Below are positions 29,495 to 35,660 of a DNA stretch of 35,660 nucleotides, piece after piece; positions within the stretch are counted from its first letter, which is position 1, and every line of letters begins with the position of its first letter. This DNA comes from CAZVLE01 sp964627855 (GTDB lineage: Bacteria; Bacillota; Dethiobacteria; DTU022), in contig CAZVLE010000053.1 of the NCBI GenBank assembly GCA_964627855.1, forward strand, positions 1-35,660, given 5' to 3'. The notes below the pieces were generated by a model. That model saw only the letters and a list, made by a program, of their open reading frames with translations, made no database searches and had not been told where the DNA came from. The position numbers and the translations under genes are program-made.

Positions 29495-30580
29495 TTGAAA
29501 GTTGCTTATGGACACATGGGAACCTTAACCCCGATCATGGAAATGATCATCGAGGGTCTGGGTCATGAATCGATTACTCCTCACCGCCCAACCCGCCAGA
29601 CCCTTGCCTTAGGGGCCAAGTATGCTCCCGAATTTGCCTGTATCCCCTTTAAAATTGTTCTGGGCACTTATCTCGAGTGCCTTGAACGCGGAGCCGATAC
29701 CCTGGCCAGCGGTGGCGGTTACGGCCCCTGCCGGGCCGGACTCTACGGTGAACTGCATGGAAGAATATTGCGCGATCTTGGCTATGACCTTGATTTTATC
29801 TTTTTCTGGCCGCCATTGAAAAAACCGGCTCATTTTTATCGCCAGCTGGCCAAATTGAAAGGCCCTCATTCGTGGACTTTTCTCTGGAAAACGATCAAGA
29901 AAGCTTATGCCAAGCTGGCTGTTCTCGATGATCTTGAATTGATGGCCCAGCGCATCCGCCCGCGCGAGATCAACGCAGGGTCGACATCCAGGGCCTTTGA
30001 GCGGGCAATGATCATCATGCAGCGGGCAAAAACTCTCGAAGAGATATCTTCGGCCGGTGAAGAAGCCCGGGCCATGCTACAGAATGTAGACTTTGACGAC
30101 AGTAAAAAACCCCTTAAAGTCGGGATTATCGGCGAAATTTACGTACAGCTCGAGCCTTTTGCCAACTTCTACCTCGAAGAGCAGCTCGGCCACATGGGTG
30201 TTGAGGTGCGGCGCAGTATTTACCTGACCAGCTATACTCGCCATGATGTCCTTTCTACCAAAGGTGACATGGGTAGTGTCGCCCTGGCCATGCCCTACCT
30301 GGCCCAAAAAGTGGGCGGCCATGGGCAGAACAGTGTTGGAGATATTATTCGTTATGCGAAGATGGGCTACAACGGAGTAGTTCAGTTGGCCCCTTTCTCC
30401 TGTATTCCGGAAATCGTCGCCAAAAGTCTTGTTCCGCAGCTTTCCAGAGATCATGGTATCCCTGTGCTTACCCTTTTTATCGACGAGCAGACCGGGGCGG
30501 CGGGAGTGCAGACCAGGCTCGAGGCCTTTGTCGACATGATGGAGCAGCGCCGCTCACGCCGCCTGGTAATTGGAGCCTGA
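29495..30580 (+). CDS. CoA protein activase-type protein (2-hydroxyacyl-CoA dehydratase D-component-like)
   Basis: This 361-residue protein is in the dehydratase D-component-related family. Early YAPEFACIPFKIVLGTYLE and the GGGYGPCRAGLYGELH segment contain conserved cysteines, KVGIIGEIYVQLEPFAN begins the second half, and the end DEQTGAAGVQTRLEAFVDM is nearly the same as in the protein at 20220. It is predicted to bind an Fe-S cluster and to interact with the BadF-type activase. The start is TTG at 29495, preceded by CTGGAGGCAAG. The gene normally sits with the DUF2229 gene and activase; here the peptide operon separates them. The function is not established. Confidence 0.82.
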   Translation: MKVAYGHMGTLTPIMEMIIEGLGHESITPHRPTRQTLALGAKYAPEFACIPFKIVLGTYLECLERGADTLASGGGYGPCRAGLYGELHGRILRDLGYDLDFIFFWPPLKKPAHFYRQLAKLKGPHSWTFLWKTIKKAYAKLAVLDDLELMAQRIRPREINAGSTSRAFERAMIIMQRAKTLEEISSAGEEARAMLQNVDFDDSKKPLKVGIIGEIYVQLEPFANFYLEEQLGHMGVEVRRSIYLTSYTRHDVLSTKGDMGSVALAMPYLAQKVGGHGQNSVGDIIRYAKMGYNGVVQLAPFSCIPEIVAKSLVPQLSRDHGIPVLTLFIDEQTGAAGVQTRLEAFVDMMEQRRSRRLVIGA

Positions 30581-30586
30581 CCGCCA

Positions 30587-31564
30587 GTGTTACTAAAAAT
30601 TGGCCCCCTACAAATAGAACCGGGGCTGGCCCTGGCCCCGATGGCTGGTATCACCAATCACGCCTTTCGAACCCTGGCCAAAGAGCAGGGCTGCCGGCTC
30701 CTTTACACTGAGATGATCAGTGCCAAGGGACAGTTGCACGGAGGCGATCGCAACAGGTCTTTACTTTTTTATACTGAGCAGGAAAGACCGCTCGGTTTTC
30801 AGTTGTTTGGTTCCGACCCCCTGATCATGGCCCGGGCTGCAAATCAATTGGAAAAGCTCGGGGCAGACTTGATCGATCTTAACTTTGGCTGTCCCACCCG
30901 TAAAATTACCCGCAATGCTGAGGGCGGTGCTCTTATGAGCGATCCAGCTCGCTGCAGGGAAATCTTTAAGGCAGTTGTCGGGGCGGTTTCCTGCCCGGTC
31001 ACCGTTAAGATGCGCACAGGCTGGGATGAGCGGTCAATTAACTGCTTGGAAATTGCCCGTTTAGCTGAAGAATCCGGCTTGAAAGCAGTAACTATCCACG
31101 GCAGGACAGTGGACCAGGGTTATAGCGGCCAGGCTGATTGGGAGATCATTAAAGCAGTTAAAGAAAAAATAGCCATTCCGCTTATCGGCAATGGTGATGT
31201 TGATTCGCCACAGTCAGCAGCGGAAATGTTTTCTTATACCCGCTGCGACGGAGTAATGATTGGCAGGGCGGCACGGGGTAATCCCTGGATCTTCAGCTCA
31301 ATCCTGGCCTGGTTGAAGGATGGGACCGTCAAGAATCCCCCTGCCTTGAGTGAAATTACTGCGACTATCCTCAGGCATTTTAAGCTGCTTGCAGAACAAA
31401 AAGGAGAGCTACTTGCAGCACGGGAAATGCGACGTCATTCCGCCTGGTATATCAGGGGCTTTCCGGAAGCAGCATCGGTGAGGCAGAAACTGCTCCATCT
31501 TTCTAACTACCAGCAGCTGGAGTCAATTCTTCAGGATTATTGCCGCCATGTTGAAGGTAAGTAA
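30587..31564 (+). CDS. dusB: tRNA-dihydrouridine synthase, DusB type
   Basis: The protein is 325 residues, an FMN-dependent TIM barrel. MAGITNHAFRTLAKEQG at the start, the catalytic Cys in NFGCPTRKITRNAEGGALM, VTVKMRTGWDE, and VTIHGRTVDQGYSG with IGNGDVDSPQSA are all Dus signatures. It reduces uridine to dihydrouridine in the tRNA D-loop. The start is GTG at 30587 with GGAG 11 bases upstream; no better start is visible. It lies just after the activase-type gene and upstream of greA-lysS, as in many Firmicutes. Confidence 0.93.
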   Translation: MLLKIGPLQIEPGLALAPMAGITNHAFRTLAKEQGCRLLYTEMISAKGQLHGGDRNRSLLFYTEQERPLGFQLFGSDPLIMARAANQLEKLGADLIDLNFGCPTRKITRNAEGGALMSDPARCREIFKAVVGAVSCPVTVKMRTGWDERSINCLEIARLAEESGLKAVTIHGRTVDQGYSGQADWEIIKAVKEKIAIPLIGNGDVDSPQSAAEMFSYTRCDGVMIGRAARGNPWIFSSILAWLKDGTVKNPPALSEITATILRHFKLLAEQKGELLAAREMRRHSAWYIRGFPEAASVRQKLLHLSNYQQLESILQDYCRHVEGK

Positions 31565-31569
31565 GATTA

Positions 31570-31598
31570 TTGTCAGCACCCGGGTTTAGTGCTAAAAT
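31570..31598 (+). promoter_or_regulatory. Sigma-A promoter upstream of the helix-turn-helix gene
   Basis: TTGTCA (31570-31575), a 17-base spacer and TAAAAT (31593-31598). The predicted start near 31605 gives a 68-base leader to the TTG at 31673. Confidence 0.65.
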
Positions 31599-31672
31599 GA
31601 AGCGATCACAAATTTGTGCACAGCTGCCTGGAGGCTGTTTATTTTTATTCTGCCACTTTGGGGGAGTCAATA

Positions 31673-32230
31673 TTGCACCAGGAAAGATTGTTCAGAATTG
31701 GTGAAAAGCTGGTCAGCCTCGATAAGGCCATTCGCCTAATTGAGAGAACACTTGAGTTTCGCGAAGAGGGGTTGTCTCAACAGGAAGTGGCTTTAAAAAT
31801 GCAGCTCGATCGCAGCTTCATATCCCGTCTTGAAGCAGCCGGTGAAATACGTAAAGGTAACAGGATAGCCGTAATCGGTTTTCCCCTGGCTAATGCCAGT
31901 GAACTGGCAGAAATATGTAGGGAATATGGGCTTGATTTTTTTCTGTTGCTCAGTAATGAAGAGCGCTGGAGGATGGTTCAAGAAAAACAGGCTCTTGACT
32001 TCTTTAATCAGATGCTTGCTCTTGTTGCCAGGTTGCGGGAATTTGATACTCTGATCATGATTACCTCTGAAAAGTGGCACAGGTTGGCCGAAGCATTGCT
32101 CGATATCCAGGTGCTCTATTTAAATCTTGGTTCGACCCCTATTCGTGAAGATTGCCAGCTGGATCCGGACATTTTTAAGAAAACCTTATCATTGGTATTG
32201 CACAGCAAAGAAAGGGGAAAAAGCAGATGA
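31673..32230 (+). CDS. Helix-turn-helix protein coupled to the downstream gene
   Basis: The protein is 185 residues from the TTG at 31673, preceded by GGGGGAG; a GTG at 31616 would add 19 residues but has no proper ribosome site. Residues about 20-58 read as an XRE-like helix-turn-helix (FREEGLSQQEVALKMQLDRSFISRLEAAGEI). The rest begins with RIAVIGFPLANASELAEICREYGLDFFLLLS, which resembles an alpha/beta ligand-binding or nucleotide-binding start. I do not recognise a named family. Its stop overlaps the next ATG (ATGA at 32227-32230), so translation is coupled, and the next protein is the likely partner or regulated function. Confidence 0.65.
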   Translation: MHQERLFRIGEKLVSLDKAIRLIERTLEFREEGLSQQEVALKMQLDRSFISRLEAAGEIRKGNRIAVIGFPLANASELAEICREYGLDFFLLLSNEERWRMVQEKQALDFFNQMLALVARLREFDTLIMITSEKWHRLAEALLDIQVLYLNLGSTPIREDCQLDPDIFKKTLSLVLHSKERGKSR

Positions 32231-33123
32231 AACGTGTCGTCGGTATAAGTCTTGGCTCATCAGCCAGGGACCACATGGTGAAAGTTAACATTCTCGGTGA
32301 AGATTATAAAATAGAACGCATTGGCACCGATGGTGATATGAAAAAGATGATTGAGAAGATCCGGGAGCTTGACGGAACTGTTGATGCCTTCGGTCTGGGA
32401 GGGATGGACCTCTATGTCTATGCGGTAGACCGCCGCTATACTATCAGGGATGCTAAAAGGATCGTTAAGGCAGCACAGAAAACACCCATAGTTGATGGGT
32501 CAGGGCTCAAAAATACCCTGGAACGCCGAGCTATAGAATATCTTTCCAGGCATACTGACTTGTTCAAAGAGACGAAAAAAGTTTTGCTCATGTGCGCTAT
32601 GGATCGATTGGGTATGTCTCAGGCCCTGGAAAAAGAGGGCTGTACCATGACCTATGGTGATCTGCTCTTCATCCTTGGTTTGCCATTCCCTCTCTCCTCG
32701 CTTAATACTTTGGCCCGCATTGCCCGGGTCCTGGCTCCCATAGTCGGTCAGTTGCCATTCACGATGATCTATCCTACCGGAGAAAAACAAGCTGTTAACA
32801 AACCGCGTTTTCAAAAATATTTTCTGGAAAACCAGATCATTGCCGGAGACTTTCACTTTATCCACCGCTTTATGCCTGAAGAACTGCCTGGCAAAACGAT
32901 CATAACAAACACAGTGACAAAAGACGATGTGAAGTTTTTAAGGGAGCGTAAAGTTAAAACGCTAATCACGACCACCCCGGAAATGGATGGACGCTCTTTT
33001 GGAACCAATGTTATGGAAGCTCTGCTCGTTTGCATGGTTGGCGGTGAGGGGGAGTTGAGCGAGGAGCAATATGGAAAGCTGCTTGCAGAGATGAATCTTA
33101 CCCCGAGGATCCTTGAGCTTTAA
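32227..33123 (+). CDS. Conserved protein of the type often labelled 'quinate 5-dehydrogenase'
   Basis: This 298-residue protein is of a kind I recall in Clostridia-type genomes, often annotated as quinate 5-dehydrogenase, though no clear dehydrogenase nucleotide motif (GxGxxG) stands out; GLGGMDLYVYA is the nearest. It has Gly/Ser-rich VVGISLGSSARDHMVKV at the start, a Cys-containing LLMCAMDRLGMSQALE segment, and FGTNVMEALLVCMVGGEGEL near the end. There are no membrane spans or signal peptide. It is translationally coupled to the upstream helix-turn-helix gene, so the pair probably works together. A real quinate role is unproven, and no other quinate or shikimate gene is in the window. Confidence 0.6.
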   Translation: MKRVVGISLGSSARDHMVKVNILGEDYKIERIGTDGDMKKMIEKIRELDGTVDAFGLGGMDLYVYAVDRRYTIRDAKRIVKAAQKTPIVDGSGLKNTLERRAIEYLSRHTDLFKETKKVLLMCAMDRLGMSQALEKEGCTMTYGDLLFILGLPFPLSSLNTLARIARVLAPIVGQLPFTMIYPTGEKQAVNKPRFQKYFLENQIIAGDFHFIHRFMPEELPGKTIITNTVTKDDVKFLRERKVKTLITTTPEMDGRSFGTNVMEALLVCMVGGEGELSEEQYGKLLAEMNLTPRILEL

Positions 33124-33128
33124 TAACC

Positions 33129-33157
33129 TTGACAACCCTTCTTCGAGGCCATATAAT
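33129..33157 (+). promoter_or_regulatory. greA: Perfect-consensus sigma-A promoter of greA-lysS
   Basis: TTGACA (33129-33134), a 17-base spacer and TATAAT (33152-33157). The predicted start near 33164 leaves a leader of about 145 bases with a perfect hairpin, GTGTCAAG-CAGGG-CTTGACAC, at 33189-33209. Confidence 0.8.
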
Positions 33158-33310
33158 ATAGCAAAAATTGATGCTCGGCCAGCAAAAAGTGTCAAGCAGG
33201 GCTTGACACTATCTTATTGGCTTCGTGCGGTTAAGGAGCCTTTTATTATCGACATCATGAATCTGGCAGCAGGGAAAAGATAAAAAATACTGCTTCGGAG
33301 GGGAAAAAAG

Positions 33311-33790
33311 ATGGATAACAATAACGAAGAATTACTGTTGACTAAAGACGGTCTTGAAAAACTGGAAAAAGAACTCTTCCATCTCAGGTCGGTCAAGCGT
33401 AAGGAGATTGCCGCCCGGATTAAAGAAGCCATCTCTTTCGGAGATATAACCGATAACTCCGAATACGAAGATGCCAAAAACGAGCAGGCTTTTATCGAGG
33501 GAAGGATTATCACCCTGGAAAAATTGCTGCGTCGTGCCCGAATATTAGAGAAAGATGACAAAGATGATTGTCATATTTCTCTTGGCTCGATAGTGAAGCT
33601 TAAGGATCTTGACTTAGGACAGGAATACGAATATACCATCGTCAGCACTGCTGAAGCTGATCCAACCGAGAAAAAAATCTCCAACGAATCGCCGGTCGGG
33701 AAAGCCATTTTAGGTTTATCCGTGGGAGAACAGGTAGAAGTTAAGGTTCCGGCAGGTACATTTAACTATAGAATTGAAGCAATAAATTGA
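33311..33790 (+). CDS. greA: Transcript cleavage factor GreA
   Basis: The protein is 159 residues, the usual length for GreA. The N-terminal half is a charged coiled-coil hairpin (LLTKDGLEKLEKELFHLR...AISFGDITDNSEYEDAKNEQ); the acidic tip residues sit in GDITDNSEYED. The C-terminal FKBP-like domain ends with KVPAGTFNYRIEAI. GreA enters the RNA polymerase secondary channel and stimulates cleavage of backtracked RNA. GGAGGGG lies before the ATG. It is 20 bases upstream of lysS and has a consensus promoter at 33129-33157. Confidence 0.95.
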   Translation: MDNNNEELLLTKDGLEKLEKELFHLRSVKRKEIAARIKEAISFGDITDNSEYEDAKNEQAFIEGRIITLEKLLRRARILEKDDKDDCHISLGSIVKLKDLDLGQEYEYTIVSTAEADPTEKKISNESPVGKAILGLSVGEQVEVKVPAGTFNYRIEAIN

Positions 33791-33810
33791 GTTAAGCTGG
33801 AGGTCAGGCT

Positions 33811-35301
33811 ATGAACCAGGATCAGGAACATGAACAGCAGCTGCATGAATTACTGCTGGTCAGGCGAAACAAGATGGAAGCCCTGCGCGACAGGGGTGTA
33901 GAGCCATTTGGGAAGAAATTTTCTGCAAGTCACTATTCTAAAGAAATCATCGAAGGCTTTACTGCCCTGGAAGGCAAAGAAGTTACTATCGCCGGCAGGT
34001 TGATCAGTATTCGTACACACGGAAAAGCTGCTTTTGCCCATCTTCAGGATTACCGCGGCCGTATTCAGATTTATATCAGGCAGGATGAAGTCGGCCCTGA
34101 AAAATATGAAATATTTGGCCTGACTGATATTGGAGATTTTATTGGTGTTGTGGGGGAGGTATTTCGCACGCAAAAGGGAGAAGTAACGGCTAAGGTAAAA
34201 GATTTCTCCTACCTGGCCAAGGCATTGCGGCCTCTGCCTGAGAAATGGCATGGCCTTAAAGATATTGAAATTCGTTACCGGCAACGCTACGTTGACCTGA
34301 TTGTCAATGAAGAAGTGCGGCAGACCTTTATTAACCGCAGTCGCATCATTTCCACCATGCGGGAAATTCTTAATTCGTGGGGCTTTCTTGAAGTTGAAAC
34401 CCCAATAATGCAGACTGTAGCCGGTGGAGCCCTGGCGCGTCCTTTTGTTACCCACCATAATGCCCTTGATATTAAGCTATACTTGCGTATCGCCACGGAA
34501 CTGCATTTGAAAAGGCTCCTTGTAGGCGGCCTTGATAAAGTCTATGAAATCGGGCGTATTTTCAGGAATGAAGGCATTTCGACTATTCATAATCCTGAAT
34601 TTACATCGGTGGAGATTTACCAGAATTATGCCGATTATGAAGATATGATGACAATTACTGAAAACCTGATTTACCAGATTGCGATGAAGGTTTTCGGCAC
34701 CGGGAAAATATCATTTCAGGGCACGGAACTGGATCTTACTCCTCCCTGGCCACGTGAGTCAATGGTCGAGGTTGTCAGGAAATATTCCGGGGTCGATTTC
34801 GCCCAAATACTGGATGACCAGGCAGCCTTTAAGGCTGCCAGGGATGCTGGGCTTGAACTTGATCAAGGGGTGACCTGGGGTGAAATCCTCTACCTCTTTT
34901 TTGAGGAATTTTGTGAAGAACAGCTTCTCTCACCTATTTTTGTGACCGGGTTTCCCATCGAAGTGTCGCCACTGGCTCAAAAAATGCAGGAGGATCCTCG
35001 CCTGACTATTCGTTTCGAAGGGTTTATCTGCGGTTGGGAAATAGCAAATGCCTTTACTGAGCTAAATGATCCAATCGATCAGCGAGAGCGTTTTGAGCAG
35101 CAACTGGCAAAAAGAGCAGCAGGTGACGATGAGGCTCATGTTATGGATGAAGATTTTATTCAGGCTCTGGAATATGGTATGCCTCCTGCAGGGGGTCTTG
35201 GCATCGGCATAGATAGAATGGTCATGCTCCTTACCGATAATGTCTCTATTCGTGACGTAATTCTTTTTCCAACTCTCAGGCCTAAATCTCCTGGAGAGTA
35301 G
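33811..35301 (+). CDS. lysS: Lysyl-tRNA synthetase, class II
   Basis: The protein is 496 residues, the standard length for class II LysRS. An N-terminal OB-fold anticodon-binding domain (GKEVTIAGRLISIRTHGKAAFAHL) is followed by the class II core. Motif 1 is around RQTFINRSRIISTMREIL, motif 2 is YEIGRIFRNEGISTIHNPEF, and motif 3 is GLGIGIDRMVMLLT, with the Asp-Arg pair intact. It charges tRNA-Lys. GGAGGT precedes the ATG, and greA is 20 bases upstream. The rrn promoter starts 30 bases past the stop. No T-box was seen. Confidence 0.97.
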   Translation: MNQDQEHEQQLHELLLVRRNKMEALRDRGVEPFGKKFSASHYSKEIIEGFTALEGKEVTIAGRLISIRTHGKAAFAHLQDYRGRIQIYIRQDEVGPEKYEIFGLTDIGDFIGVVGEVFRTQKGEVTAKVKDFSYLAKALRPLPEKWHGLKDIEIRYRQRYVDLIVNEEVRQTFINRSRIISTMREILNSWGFLEVETPIMQTVAGGALARPFVTHHNALDIKLYLRIATELHLKRLLVGGLDKVYEIGRIFRNEGISTIHNPEFTSVEIYQNYADYEDMMTITENLIYQIAMKVFGTGKISFQGTELDLTPPWPRESMVEVVRKYSGVDFAQILDDQAAFKAARDAGLELDQGVTWGEILYLFFEEFCEEQLLSPIFVTGFPIEVSPLAQKMQEDPRLTIRFEGFICGWEIANAFTELNDPIDQRERFEQQLAKRAAGDDEAHVMDEDFIQALEYGMPPAGGLGIGIDRMVMLLTDNVSIRDVILFPTLRPKSPGE

Positions 35302-35331
35302 ACAAAAGCGAAAAAAAATGTTAAAATATAA

Positions 35332-35360
35332 TTGACAAAGAAATTGATCCATGCTAACAT
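35332..35360 (+). promoter_or_regulatory. rRNA operon promoter
   Basis: TTGACA (35332-35337), a 17-base spacer and TAACAT (35355-35360), preceded by an A-rich tract (35310-35330) that could be an UP element. The predicted start near 35367 gives a leader of about 245 bases before 16S rRNA. Confidence 0.8.
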
Positions 35361-35381
35361 TAAAAGGTCGTGCTCACACCT

Positions 35382-35512
35382 TGGGAACAGTTAGAACACT
35401 TCAAGCTGTTCCCACTTATGTGGGGACAAATGATAACAGATAATTCCGTTCTTTGAAAACTGAACAGGGTAAGGAAGGGTCTCATCGGGCAATGGTTTTG
35501 AATCCATTACCT
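35382..35512 (+). promoter_or_regulatory. rrn leader with alternative hairpins and a boxA-like antitermination site
   Basis: TGGGAACAG (35382-35390) pairs with CTGTTCCCA (35406-35414), while TGTTCCCAC (35407-35415) can instead pair with GTGGGGACA (35420-35428) around TTAT, so the two stems exclude each other. TTCTTTGAAAAC (35449-35460) resembles the boxA found before 16S rRNA in Firmicutes. Further on, GGTCTC and GAGACC can close a stem containing AATGG...CCATT. Confidence 0.6.
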
Positions 35513-35612
35513 GAGAAAGAAGAAGAGACCTTGTGATGGTCAGTGTAGAGTTTAAGGATTAAGCGTAATAGTTTAAGAGCCGGTCTAGATAATTAGGCTG
35601 GATAACAAGCAT

Positions 35613-35660
<48 letters not shown>

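Noticed and set aside
33158..33310. T-box for lysS in the greA-lysS leader
   Set aside because: No conserved T-box antiterminator sequence seen; only a short hairpin.
33850..34458. About 200-codon open frame antisense to lysS
   Set aside because: Lies wholly inside a full-length lysS with all class II motifs; explained by codon composition on the opposite strand.

Overview
This window is a stretch of chromosome, roughly 47% G+C by eye, from an anaerobic, Clostridia-type Firmicute. The evidence is the gene content: strong AGGAGG-type ribosome sites, many TTG starts, a greA-lysS-16S rRNA junction, a PerR-like Fur protein, a single-iron superoxide reductase, HutP and 2-hydroxyacyl-CoA-dehydratase-type activases, and dapL-type lysine synthesis. 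A Dethiobacter- or Syntrophomonas-like anaerobe is a reasonable guess, but it is inference. I see no phage, CRISPR array or intact transposase.

Layout. 1-1780: a 5'-truncated MobA-like nucleotidyltransferase and a CofE-family ligase homologue. 1761-3953: apolipoprotein N-acyltransferase (minus strand) and a MarR regulator with an operator-like palindrome over its promoter. 4265-6367: a DUF4349 lipoprotein, a HutP-family protein, and a RING/zinc-ribbon membrane protein. 6368-9848: a stress and metal block with a cold-shock protein, a PerR-like regulator, a ZIP transporter, superoxide reductase, a NifU/IscU-type scaffold and a zinc-finger/winged-helix protein. 9811-11716: an MFS transporter and a DUF3786 protein. 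11975-16195: a compact lysine/diaminopimelate operon, dapB-dapA-dapL-lysA-like, using the aminotransferase (DapL) shortcut. 16246-19096: a TspO-like membrane protein, a DUF937 protein, and a minus-strand arsR-thioredoxin-carboxymuconolactone-decarboxylase-like operon.

19177-20024 is the least ordinary part. It holds a 163-bp MITE-like element with near-perfect terminal repeats and a probable target duplication, a tRNA-Pro(CGG) with its own promoter and terminator, and a perfect-consensus promoter between two perfect palindromes. That promoter reads into two tandem 30-residue single-membrane-span ORFs.

20220-30580: a DUF2229 protein and a BadF/HgdC-type activase, then a complete oligopeptide ABC transporter operon ending in an M20 peptidase, then a second dehydratase/activase-related protein. 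The activase-type genes are therefore split by the peptide-uptake operon. 30587-35660: dusB, a helix-turn-helix protein translationally coupled to a conserved protein often labelled 'quinate 5-dehydrogenase', greA, lysS, and the promoter, leader and first 48 bases of a 16S rRNA gene. The rrn leader can form two mutually exclusive hairpins.

Functionally the window combines housekeeping genes (translation, lysine and cell-wall precursors, lipoprotein maturation) with anaerobe-specific oxidative and metalloid stress functions and peptide scavenging. All assignments come from reading the sequence and from recall of families; no database search was run.
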